Shown here piece by piece: positions 8,212-15,348 of a stretch of DNA of 28,989 bases. Location of the stretch: the IMG/VR virus record IMGVR_UViG_3300042402_005664, positions 1-28,989 of that record. One strand, 5' to 3'. The translations under genes were made by a program, and so were the position numbers. The notes beneath the pieces are model-generated. The model worked only from the letters and a program-made list of their open reading frames with translations. It made no database searches and was not told where the DNA came from. Positions within the stretch are counted from its first letter, which is position 1, and the number at the start of each line of letters is the position of its first letter. This stretch comes from a virus.

Positions 8212-9789
8212 TTAGTTAGTTAGTTCTTCCCAGCCCAGTTTCCAAAGCAGGTCAGCATTGGCGCTGGTGTAGGCCACTGCTAGAGTCAAAGTGCTGGGTG
8301 TTCCAGCCGCTGTTCTCCATAGTTGCAGACGACGCTTGATGTCTTCGCTGATTTCTACTTCGTCGCGGCTGCTGGACAAGCCAGCATAGACCACAGTACC
8401 ATCAGTGATAACATTGCTGTGTATAGCGGTTTGAACAACTGATCCAACCACATTGCTAAAACTGGCAGTAAAGGTAGCATTTTCAATCAGTTGGAACTGC
8501 CCATATCTTACATCCAGTGACAAAATATCCAGTTGAGACGGTAAGACCACTGCGTCAGGATAGGCTGGATTTAGTCGGATACTGCATAGGGCTGTAACAG
8601 TGTTGGCCGAACTTACTCGTGTTGCAACAGTGTTGTTGGTGACATAGCCAAGTTTGGTAGAGGGTGCAAATCCGCCTTCACTTATCACAGTGCTACAAAT
8701 CTGTTTCATGGTGCTGGCACCTGAGGTAGCACCGGTATTGGTTATTTCATAGCGTGGATTCAGTGTGGCAGTGGTCATGTACACCGTGGTGTTGCCAGGT
8801 TGATTGGCATGTTGGAATGTATGACACACAATGAACTGACCGTTGATCACAAAGCCTGTTCGCACATTGCCCACACCCAACCACTCAACATCACACCAAA
8901 AAATCTGTGTCAATGTGGGATCAAGCGTGATTCCAGATACCCCAGCACCGTTGAGTTGATCTCCGTTCCATGAGGCCTGCGGAATTCTTTCTTCAACAAT
9001 GCTACCTGTTACACTGCTGCGAATCACAAGATTCAAGACAGTGCCCACTGCTTCAAAATAAATGCCGTTGTCGGCTGTGAAATAGCCTACACGCTGTGTT
9101 AGATTTGCTTTGAGTGTGGCCATGGCAAAAGTGTTCATGATCAGCAGACTCTTGCCGGGCTGATAGGCTTGAACTGTTTTGCTTTGTCTGATCACACTAC
9201 TACCACTGGTCGCAGATACATTTAGATTGAATGAACTTTCATTGGCCACATACACCACATTGCCGCCTGTGGCTGTGATGTTTGAAAATTGATCACCGTC
9301 TATGTAACGATTTTGACTGTCAAACAGGGTAAAAGGATTGCTTACACGCAGTCGACCAAATGCATCAAGATTAGTGCCGCCGATAGTTGTGGCAACATTA
9401 CCACCAGTGATCGTAGCATTTACATTTCCGTCTACAGTCAAACTGCCTCCGCCGTCAACCACTGTGACACTGGCGGTGATACCTGCTATGTTTCCTGTGA
9501 TGCCAACATTGCCTGCTGTAATAGACACATTGGCGTTGCCAGTAACTACCCAAGGATTTGTGCCTTGGAACACTGTGACGTTGCCTGATTGAACAGTTAC
9601 TGGCAGTGAGTTGCCACTGATGTTGACATTGCCCAAACTGCCAATGGCCACATTTCCCACTGATACATTACCAACAAGCACAGCGTTGGTACGAACAAAA
9701 ACGTTGCCTGTGGCTTCGTCAAGCTCTAGTGCTTGGTTGATGTTGCGTAGATACCACGGTGCTACCTCTGTTGGTTCTGGTACGGCCAT
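8212..9789 (-). CDS. Virion structural protein with GN-rich beta-repeat N terminus (525 aa)
   Basis: Residues about 36-140 are a run of short valine/glycine/asparagine-rich units (GNV, SGN, TGN and similar) that suggest a beta-helical or collagen-like fibrous stalk. This leads into LDAFGRLRVSNPFTLFDSQN (141-160), a sequence type I associate with structural proteins of T4-like aquatic phages. The remainder looks like a beta-rich globular domain. The start ATG overlaps the stop of the preceding gene (TAATG), and the Shine-Dalgarno AAAGGA is inside that gene's last codons. It is probably a fibre, decoration or receptor-binding component, but which one I cannot tell. The repetitive DNA also gives spurious frames on the other strand. 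Confidence 0.7.
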   Translation of the reverse strand: MAVPEPTEVAPWYLRNINQALELDEATGNVFVRTNAVLVGNVSVGNVAIGSLGNVNISGNSLPVTVQSGNVTVFQGTNPWVVTGNANVSITAGNVGITGNIAGITASVTVVDGGGSLTVDGNVNATITGGNVATTIGGTNLDAFGRLRVSNPFTLFDSQNRYIDGDQFSNITATGGNVVYVANESSFNLNVSATSGSSVIRQSKTVQAYQPGKSLLIMNTFAMATLKANLTQRVGYFTADNGIYFEAVGTVLNLVIRSSVTGSIVEERIPQASWNGDQLNGAGVSGITLDPTLTQIFWCDVEWLGVGNVRTGFVINGQFIVCHTFQHANQPGNTTVYMTTATLNPRYEITNTGATSGASTMKQICSTVISEGGFAPSTKLGYVTNNTVATRVSSANTVTALCSIRLNPAYPDAVVLPSQLDILSLDVRYGQFQLIENATFTASFSNVVGSVVQTAIHSNVITDGTVVYAGLSSSRDEVEISEDIKRRLQLWRTAAGTPSTLTLAVAYTSANADLLWKLGWEELTN

Positions 9790-10181
9790 TATCGTGGGTA
9801 TCCTTTGAATGCTATAACGGGGCTGGCCGTGCCAGTGGCAGGAGGTTCTTTGCTGTCAGCGGTAGAAACCAATTTTTTACCACCAGGTGTGCGAGTCATT
9901 TTCAATGCCAAGTCTATCACTGCATCAACATTGGAATCAAAGCCTGATATCACGCCGTGCTCGCCAAATGCAGTTTCTGGCTGCCAGTCAATGATATCTT
10001 TGTCCAGGATCTGTTGATCTTTGCCTAGGTCACTGCGAGCACGAGCCATGGCCACGCCAAATCTGTAGTTGCGATACGGGTCTGATGCACTGAGCCCTGG
10101 CATGATATAAGTGTAACGCATGGGCTCAGCTATCTCTGGTGGCAGCTCGCGTTGTTCTGCAACAAATTCACGAGCTCTCAT
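9789..10181 (-). CDS. Small protein with capsid-targeting-like N terminus (130 aa)
   Basis: Function unknown. It begins MRAREFVAEQRE, close to the T4 internal-protein capsid targeting sequence (MKTYQEFIAE) with a candidate V-A-E|Q protease site. It ends SPVIAFKGYPR, nearly the same as the end of the next gene upstream. The middle is unrelated to that neighbour and contains a conserved-looking stretch GVISGFDSNVDAVIDLALKM. The start ATG overlaps the stop of the 124-aa gene (ATGA), with AAAGGA 8 nt upstream. Packaging inside the head with N-terminal processing is inference from the motif. Confidence 0.7.
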   Translation of the reverse strand: MRAREFVAEQRELPPEIAEPMRYTYIMPGLSASDPYRNYRFGVAMARARSDLGKDQQILDKDIIDWQPETAFGEHGVISGFDSNVDAVIDLALKMTRTPGGKKLVSTADSKEPPATGTASPVIAFKGYPR

Positions 10182-10552
10182 CTGGGATATCCTTTGAAAG
10201 CTCGCATAGGGCTGCTAACATTTACCGCAGGATGTTCTTGACTGCGCATGTCTCCGCTGTTGAGGTCATGATGTTTGCTGCCCACCGCTTTGTAAGCCAG
10301 TTTCAACATGTCAGCTTCTTGCTGGGTGTAAGGAGCAGCAACGTCGTGCCGGCCGGCCCAGCTTTCGCCGTCAATTTCATTGGTAAATGTTTGTCCGTCA
10401 TTGCTGGCCACAGCCATCATGATACGGTTTAGTTCATAGATACGATCAGCAAACTGCCCGTCACGAAATTTGTGTAGGCCGCGGGTAGCATAGCGCAACC
10501 TGGTACTGATGTCGCCTACTTTTTTCTCAGCAAGAAATTCGCGGGCTCGCAC
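10178..10552 (-). CDS. Small protein with capsid-targeting-like N terminus (124 aa), GTG start
   Basis: Function unknown. Translation most likely starts at GTG 10552-10550, giving MRAREFLAEKKVGD. A strong GGAGGT Shine-Dalgarno lies 8 nt upstream, inside the last codons of the 97-aa gene. The N terminus matches the T4 capsid-targeting pattern with a candidate L-A-E|K protease site. The C terminus is SPMRAFKGYPR, shared with the following gene, while the middle (a helical region with ELNRIMMAVASNDG and QQEADMLKLAYKAVG) is different. This pairing of shared ends and different cores suggests modular cargo proteins. Confidence 0.7.
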   Translation of the reverse strand: MRAREFLAEKKVGDISTRLRYATRGLHKFRDGQFADRIYELNRIMMAVASNDGQTFTNEIDGESWAGRHDVAAPYTQQEADMLKLAYKAVGSKHHDLNSGDMRSQEHPAVNVSSPMRAFKGYPR

Positions 10553-10554
10553 AA

Positions 10555-10848
10555 TCAGCTACCTCCGCCAATCACTCCAGATTGAGCTGAACTTGCTGTG
10601 CCCAATTCCAATGCAGTAAACGAGCTTGCACACACAATGGTCACTTTGTTGCCAGCTCCTACATAGGTTTGGTACACTGTGTTGGCAGGAATGTTGATGG
10701 GTGCAGAATACAAGTTGCCCACAGCATTGGCAGTGCCCAGTGCAGTGGCATACACCTGCAGCCAAGCATTGGCAGCGTTGGTGCTGATTTCTATCCGGTC
10801 AGTGTACACTGTGGCATTGCTGAGCGAGGTATAAACGTTGGCGGCCAT
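10555..10848 (-). CDS. Small probable virion protein (97 aa)
   Basis: Unrecognised. The sequence is rich in Ala, Ser, Thr, Asn and Val with few charged residues, and looks like a single small beta-sandwich of the kind found in phage decoration or fibre-associated proteins. Its ATG overlaps the stop of the 48-aa gene (TAATG), and its last codons (GGGS) supply the Shine-Dalgarno of the next gene. It lies among virion genes, so a minor structural role is likely. Confidence 0.6.
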   Translation of the reverse strand: MAANVYTSLSNATVYTDRIEISTNAANAWLQVYATALGTANAVGNLYSAPINIPANTVYQTYVGAGNKVTIVCASSFTALELGTASSAQSGVIGGGS

Positions 10849-10994
10849 TATTTGGATTCTTTCTTGGGTTCGTAGGGTTTGAACAATTGCGTGGTCTGTT
10901 GCAACACAGGTGGCACACTCTGCTCAGATTTGTACACTGGCTGCTGAGTGGGTTTGGCCTGTGCGGCATAGCTGTTTTGATAGGGTGGCATCAT
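10848..10994 (-). CDS. 48-aa proline/glutamine-rich peptide
   Basis: A short frame starting MMPPYQNSYAAQAKPTQQ and ending YEPKKESK. It has an excellent ribosome-binding site (TAAGGAGA, 6 nt before the ATG at 10994). It fits exactly between its neighbours: its stop overlaps the next ATG as TAATG, and the preceding gene ends 11 bp upstream. That packing and the Shine-Dalgarno are strong evidence that it is translated. The sequence is disordered and of unknown function. Confidence 0.65.
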   Translation of the reverse strand: MMPPYQNSYAAQAKPTQQPVYKSEQSVPPVLQQTTQLFKPYEPKKESK

Positions 10995-11005
10995 TTTGCA
11001 TCTCC

Positions 11006-11707
11006 TTACCAAGCGCGGCAACTCCAGTAACGTGCTTTCCAGCGAGGTCCTGGATTGTCACAGTTGTGTCTAGCACGAAAGTTTTTTCTACGACCAGGTA
11101 TGCTTTTCTTGATCTTCATGCCTTTTTGACCAAAGTTCACTTTGACCACATTGCCTTTGGGTCCACGCACATACACTTTGCTTTTCTTGACATCGCCTGC
11201 CATGGGCTTGCCCAGTGGTACTTCACGACCCTGATACTTGGCTTCGTCCATGCTCTGACCTTTGTTGGCCTCCATGTAGTCGGCCGCAGTGTCTATATAG
11301 TCCGATGCTTTGGTAATTTTCATCTGCACCCACTCAGGCATGTTGTCATTGTCATCCAGCATGCCATTGAGTCTGCGAGCAGCACGCACAATGGTCTGCA
11401 ATTGATCTTTGGCTTGATCACCTTCGTAATCATACTCGCCTTGATCAACCATGTCTACTTGATCGCCATCGCTGTCTGCTTCATAGTCTTGGCTTTCGGT
11501 GATAGATTCGCCCAAATAACCATAGTTTTCCAACAGGTTCATGCCTGCTTCGTCGGCGTAGATAACAATACCGTCAACAGTTTCGTCACAGATCCAAGTT
11601 TCAAACAGGGTTTCTTCGCGAATATTGATCGCAAAGTAGTCGCCGCGCACAGGTTGACTGTAGGCACGCTCTGATTCAGCAATGTATTCGCGAAGACTTT
11701 TCATCAT
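11006..11707 (-). CDS. Probable packaged head protein with capsid-targeting N terminus and conserved basic C-terminal domain
   Basis: The 233-aa protein starts MMKSLREYIAESERAY, an excellent match to the T4 capsid targeting sequence, with a candidate cleavage at I-A-E|S. An acidic stretch follows (about 70-100). A helical block PEWVQMKITKASDYIDTAAD (124-143) comes next. The C-terminal domain from about 157 is strongly basic and runs GREVPLGKPMAGD to RARHNCDNPGPRWKARYWSC (C216, C230), a pattern shared among aquatic T4-like phages in proteins of unknown function (DUF6321-like, from memory). Basic, Cys/Trp-bearing ends could bind DNA. The Shine-Dalgarno AAGGG lies within the last codons of the upstream gene. 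Internal or injected protein is the best guess. Confidence 0.7.
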   Translation of the reverse strand: MMKSLREYIAESERAYSQPVRGDYFAINIREETLFETWICDETVDGIVIYADEAGMNLLENYGYLGESITESQDYEADSDGDQVDMVDQGEYDYEGDQAKDQLQTIVRAARRLNGMLDDNDNMPEWVQMKITKASDYIDTAADYMEANKGQSMDEAKYQGREVPLGKPMAGDVKKSKVYVRGPKGNVVKVNFGQKGMKIKKSIPGRRKNFRARHNCDNPGPRWKARYWSCRAW

Positions 11708-11708
11708 T

Positions 11709-13631
11709 TTAGCCCTTGTATTGTTTCCACAGACGTGTTATGTCAAGAATACTTTCTTCAACTTTGTTGTCTTCTTTGTCTTTAACGGCTTTTTTCATTG
11801 GCTCTTTTTTGTCACCATCTTTGTCCATGTCCAAGAAGTCAGGTTTTTTACCTTCGGCTACACCGGCCATTTCACGCAGTCTGGCCAATTCATCTTCGCC
11901 TTCGTAGGTCATCATGCGATTTTCTTGGCCTGCAATCACAGGCACAGTGGTTTGACCAGTGCTCTTGGGTTTGTTGAGTCCACCAGAATATTGCAGTGCG
12001 TCATTGCTCTGCACTTTGTCTGTAGGCCATTCAGGCTGATTTTCGTCAACTTGTTCGTCAGGGCTGCCACAAGTTTCTGCGTTGGCATCGCTGCCAACTC
12101 CAGCCATCTTGAGCAATTTGCCCAACATCATGGCATCGTCGTCTGTGGCTGTCACTGTTAACGATTTGGAAGGGCCTCCGTGCATGTCATTGTTCATGCT
12201 CATTGAAATGTTCATTGACTCGGCAATCATTTGTTCTAGCTCACGATTCATTGAGTCGTAAATGCCTTTGCCAAATTGCATGCCGCTTTTGCCTGCTTTG
12301 GGCGCAGCAGTGGCCACACTACCTGACACTGTGGTTTCTTCTACTTCTTCTTTTTTCTTGCCTTCAGGCTTTTTCTTCTCAGGCAGGCCTTTGTGCTTGG
12401 TAGCAGCAAAGTCTTCTGCGTCTTTCTTGCCCATTGACTTAGCCACTTTGGATACTTCTTTGCTGGCAGGCTTTTCACCTTTTTGTGCAGCATGGACCAT
12501 GCCCATGAAACGCTGTTGCTTTTTGCTCACTGCTTTTTCATCCACTTGTTCAGCACCATCGGCCGCTTTGCTGACTTTGTATCCGGCTTTTTTCAACATG
12601 GCCATGGCCTGTTTGATTTCTTCACTGTCGTGTTCGGCTTCTTTGGTCATAAGTTTTGACTTGCCACTTGGTCCCTTGGCACCCATGCTCTTGCCTGTGC
12701 CTTTGGGACGGCCACGACCGCGTTTTTCGCCATCTGCTGGAGCGTCATCACCTGTGTCAGTTTCGCCTGTCTTGGCATCGTATCTGCGAGTGTGCTTGAT
12801 GCCAGTGGCAGTTTTTTCAATTTCGCCTTTGGCGCCTTGCACCTTGTGGCCAGCTTTGACTTCGCCACGACGTTGGTCAACAGCTTTGATCATGTCATCC
12901 CAGCCTTCGTCAGTTTTTTCTTGTTTGCCGCCTTGGCGCAGCATGGCAAAATCATTGGCATCAAGTTTACCGTTGTTGTTTTTGTCTAGTTTCTTCTGGC
13001 CACCACGGAGTGCACCACGCATGGCTTCAGCAGCCACATCACCCAGCATCTCATCTACTTCTTTTTTGGCACCAGCAATTTTGTCAGCAAAAGTGACTTT
13101 GTCTGCTGGAGGTGCCAGCTTGGCAAAACTTTTTTGTTTTGCCGTCATGGGTTTTTCTTCCAGCGGGCCGTATTCTTCTTTGGCCATTTTTTTGTTCTTG
13201 ATCTCGTTCATGCCGCCTGGACCAGCAAAATTACTGACTTGACTGTCTTGATGCATGGGCGAGTAATTGCCTGGCTTACGTCCAGTTTGTGGAACTCCTA
13301 CATCTCGCTGCAAATTCTTCAACAGCTTTTCATCGCCAGGAGCAACTACATCCATGGCCTTGGTGGCTGCTTTTTTTATGCCGCCGCCAATGGTCTTAAC
13401 AATAGATCCTAGACCTTCTTCTACTGAATCGTCGTATTTGTTGTATTTGTCTCTGATCTTGTCAAGATCTTTGCCTTGACGACCAGCTTTGGCCAAGGCC
13501 TGCATGCCTTCTTTGCCATATTTTTCAATGCCTTTGGCATGGCGACTCATGTCGCGCTCATTGAGTTTTTGAGTCACTGGCTTGTCTGCAATGTCAGTTA
13601 GACGTTTGTTTAGTTCATAGAAAAAAGTCAT
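11709..13631 (-). CDS. Large mosaic virion/internal protein with EF-hand, AT-hook and DUF3008-like segments (640 aa)
   Basis: The protein is Lys/Ala/Glu-rich and mostly disordered, with recognisable modules in order. An EF-hand-type loop DKNNNGKLDANDF is at 216-228. An AT-hook KRGRGRPKG is at 303-311. A DUF3008-like segment (SKKQQRFMGMVHAAQKGE to ATKHKGLPEK) covers about 369-419. IAES is at 469-472, GVAEG at 590-594, and an acidic DMDKDGDKKEP calcium-loop-like motif at 601-611. The N terminus (MTFFYELNKRLTDIADKP) lacks the capsid-targeting pattern. The AT-hook suggests minor-groove DNA binding and the VAE/IAE sites suggest head-protease processing. It follows the 202-aa gene by 4 bp, with GAGG 8 nt before the ATG. 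A packaged DNA-binding protein is plausible but unproven. Confidence 0.75.
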   Translation of the reverse strand: MTFFYELNKRLTDIADKPVTQKLNERDMSRHAKGIEKYGKEGMQALAKAGRQGKDLDKIRDKYNKYDDSVEEGLGSIVKTIGGGIKKAATKAMDVVAPGDEKLLKNLQRDVGVPQTGRKPGNYSPMHQDSQVSNFAGPGGMNEIKNKKMAKEEYGPLEEKPMTAKQKSFAKLAPPADKVTFADKIAGAKKEVDEMLGDVAAEAMRGALRGGQKKLDKNNNGKLDANDFAMLRQGGKQEKTDEGWDDMIKAVDQRRGEVKAGHKVQGAKGEIEKTATGIKHTRRYDAKTGETDTGDDAPADGEKRGRGRPKGTGKSMGAKGPSGKSKLMTKEAEHDSEEIKQAMAMLKKAGYKVSKAADGAEQVDEKAVSKKQQRFMGMVHAAQKGEKPASKEVSKVAKSMGKKDAEDFAATKHKGLPEKKKPEGKKKEEVEETTVSGSVATAAPKAGKSGMQFGKGIYDSMNRELEQMIAESMNISMSMNNDMHGGPSKSLTVTATDDDAMMLGKLLKMAGVGSDANAETCGSPDEQVDENQPEWPTDKVQSNDALQYSGGLNKPKSTGQTTVPVIAGQENRMMTYEGEDELARLREMAGVAEGKKPDFLDMDKDGDKKEPMKKAVKDKEDNKVEESILDITRLWKQYKG

Positions 13632-13635
13632 GTTA

Positions 13636-14244
13636 TCATCCTCGAGGTTGGGCGCCAGTGGCTGGCTTGGGTGGTCGTTTGATATTGGTCATAGGGCTGC
13701 GTGTGCCCTGTGGCAAATCATTACTGGTCTTGGCAGCAGGGGTCTTACCGCCTGCCACTGTAAAGTCTGAACGATATTGATTTTGTAACACCACATGATT
13801 GTGCGCTTCAACACCGTAGTCCTTTTTCAGACCATCTTGTACTTTGTTGTTTTTGGGATAGTCAGTGTTGGCCAACAGATCTTTGTTTTCAGTTTCAACT
13901 CGGTCTGCTTCGTCAACTAAACCGTCAACATAATCTTGAGTCTGCATCACGACAAGATTGGGATTGCCGCCCATGAGTTGATACAGTTGTTTGATTTGAG
14001 GCTCAATGGCTGGATAACGAAAACTCACATCAAACATGGTCACAGCATCATTTTGATTGTTAGGAAAGTCTGTGAGAATTTTTTGTATGGGCGTGACCTT
14101 CACTTCGCCCATCTTCACAGGATCAAATTGATCCAGTTTGGATTTGAGGTCACGAACTTGTTCGTCCGGAATGCGCCCGCACAGCTTGATACGATAATCG
14201 TATGTGCGTTCACTTTCTGCTAGATATTTGGCAAATGATTTCAT
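13636..14244 (-). CDS. Probable head/internal protein with capsid-targeting N terminus (202 aa)
   Basis: It begins MKSFAKYLAESERTYDYRIK, matching the T4 capsid-targeting pattern with a candidate L-A-E|S cleavage, nearly identical in layout to the 233-aa protein nearby. The body (KLCGRIPDEQVRDLKSKLDQ, then TPIQKILTDFP and VVMQTQDYVDGLVDEADR) looks like an alpha/beta domain. I have seen this kind of protein next to head genes of aquatic T4-like phages, but its function is unknown. It has its own late-promoter motif about 18 nt upstream and an AGGAA ribosome-binding site. Candidate packaged protein or prohead core component. Confidence 0.7.
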   Translation of the reverse strand: MKSFAKYLAESERTYDYRIKLCGRIPDEQVRDLKSKLDQFDPVKMGEVKVTPIQKILTDFPNNQNDAVTMFDVSFRYPAIEPQIKQLYQLMGGNPNLVVMQTQDYVDGLVDEADRVETENKDLLANTDYPKNNKVQDGLKKDYGVEAHNHVVLQNQYRSDFTVAGGKTPAAKTSNDLPQGTRSPMTNIKRPPKPATGAQPRG

Positions 14245-14261
14245 GTCAGGTTCCTGTGATA

Positions 14262-14268
14262 TATTTAT
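14262..14268 (-). promoter_or_regulatory. Late promoter motif ATAAATA upstream of the 202-aa gene
   Basis: The minus strand reads ATAAATA, overlapping the TAA stop of gp16 and lying 17 nt before the ATG at 14244. A short leader with the Shine-Dalgarno AGGAA follows. It would let the internal-protein cluster be transcribed independently of the tail genes upstream. Confidence 0.5.
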
Positions 14269-14750
14269 TCATTTTGCGTTTTTTGATTCTTACCCAGAAT
14301 ACGCTCCAACAGTTCGTTGCGACTGAGCACATGCCCAGTGCCTTGTTGTGGTGTGGCTGCATCCGGAGGTTGTTGTTGATCCAGTCTGGCTTTTTTCAGC
14401 TGAAGGTCAATCATTTTGAGTTTTTTGTCTAGTTTGGCTGTTTTGGCAGTGATGGCATGACCCAACATGTTAGACGCCACTGAAAAAATCTCTGATGCAA
14501 AGCGGCTGTCCACTTGCATGCCCAGATCCATGAGATCTCGATAGCTGTCAGTGGCCAAGCCAGCCAACTCATCCATTTCCTGGTCAGTGGCGTCTAGACC
14601 ACGCACAGCCGGCAGAGCTGAATCAATTTTGTCTATGACCTGATCAATGTCTTGAATCAGTGCACGATTTTCAGCCAAATTGGGCACAGCGGCTGCAACT
14701 TCTTGATCAGTAGGTGGCAGGTCAAACAATTCTTCCAGTTTTCGTGTCAT
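14265..14750 (-). CDS. 16: Terminase small subunit (gp16-type)
   Basis: This 161-aa protein is mostly helical. Its central block (about 52-121: DATDQEMDELAGLATDSYRD, then FASEIFSVASNMLGHAITAK and LDKKLKMIDLQLKKARLDQ) matches the pattern of T4-type small terminase subunits, which form rings that recognise DNA and regulate gp17. The disordered N and C termini are also typical. Its ATG overlaps the stop of the homing endonuclease (ATGA), so its translation may be coupled to that gene. In T4, gp16 is next to gp17; here about 10 kb of other genes lie between. Confidence 0.8.
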   Translation of the reverse strand: MTRKLEELFDLPPTDQEVAAAVPNLAENRALIQDIDQVIDKIDSALPAVRGLDATDQEMDELAGLATDSYRDLMDLGMQVDSRFASEIFSVASNMLGHAITAKTAKLDKKLKMIDLQLKKARLDQQQPPDAATPQQGTGHVLSRNELLERILGKNQKTQNE

Positions 14751-15319
14751 GATTTACTTATCTGTTTAATTGTCCAACCTTTGTGATGTGCAAGGTGCCC
14801 ATTTTTTACGCCGCTCATTTTTGTGTAAATGAGATTGTGTGCTTTACATCCCTTCTTCATGCTTTCATACATGTATTCAGTGCCGTCAGGTGATACAAAT
14901 ATAGTAAGTTGACATGGGCCCTTGAGTCCAGTGACTCCTTTGTTCCAAGGCTGGTATCCTTTTTTCTTGATGCGTTCCCATCCTGCTTTCATTGCATCCT
15001 TATGCGTTTGAGGCCTTGATTTTCCTTTGTGCATTCCAACAACACCGCCACCTTCTCCAGTTTCAGGTTTAAGATTAGCCCACTCAGGAGATTCAACAAC
15101 ATTCCAAAGCTGACTGTAGTGTTGTCCAAGCTCTTGAATTAGTTGACGATCAAAAGTTTCGTGCAATATTTCAGTGTCAACTAGATAGCCGTGTTTGCTG
15201 ATGTGGGCAAGCCATTTGATACCTGATCCTTTATACTTGTGTGGATTTCTTTTAGTAAATCCTAGATATTTTAAGTTGGTTATTTTGTGGGTTTTTTTGT
15301 AAAGATAATAAACAGTCAT
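14747..15319 (-). CDS. GIY-YIG-like free-standing homing endonuclease (190 aa)
   Basis: The N terminus YYLYKKTHKITNLKYLGFTK followed by KYKGSGIKWLAHISKHG is a variant GIY-YIG core (YLY and YLG replacing GIY and YIG). The middle (GKSRPQTHKDAMKAGWERIK) resembles NUMOD3-type DNA-binding repeats. The end (SPDGTEYMYESMKKGCKAHN to HHKGWTI) resembles the NUMOD helix-turn-helix region of phage homing endonucleases. It cuts cognate DNA lacking the gene and spreads by recombination. It sits between gp4 and gp16, is visibly more A/T-rich than its neighbours, and its only Shine-Dalgarno candidate (AAGG) is 1 nt from the ATG, so translation is probably weak, as is common for T4 homing genes. Confidence 0.75.
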   Translation of the reverse strand: MTVYYLYKKTHKITNLKYLGFTKRNPHKYKGSGIKWLAHISKHGYLVDTEILHETFDRQLIQELGQHYSQLWNVVESPEWANLKPETGEGGGVVGMHKGKSRPQTHKDAMKAGWERIKKKGYQPWNKGVTGLKGPCQLTIFVSPDGTEYMYESMKKGCKAHNLIYTKMSGVKNGHLAHHKGWTIKQISKS

Positions 15320-15348
15320 ACCTTATTTAGTAGACTTTGCATAGTTTA

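Noticed and set aside
9300-9700. Plus-strand frames (99 and 84 codons) opposite the GNV repeats
   Set aside because: They arise from the periodic codon pattern of the minus-strand repeat region.
10910-11674. 254-codon plus-strand frame opposite the 233-aa gene
   Set aside because: It is the complement of a protein with a conserved C-terminal domain; its own translation is hydrophobic and aromatic in the way antisense frames of Asp/Lys-rich genes are.
12262-13242. 326-codon plus-strand frame opposite the 640-aa gene
   Set aside because: It is antisense to a Lys/Ala/Glu-rich gene with supported modules and a good ribosome-binding site. Its own product is low-complexity Ser/Pro/Leu without recognisable domains, and the whole region is coded on the minus strand.
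15320-15348. TAAATAA motif before the GIY-YIG-like gene as a late promoter
   Set aside because: It departs from ATAAATA and lies in A/T-rich DNA next to the ATG; I could not distinguish it from chance.
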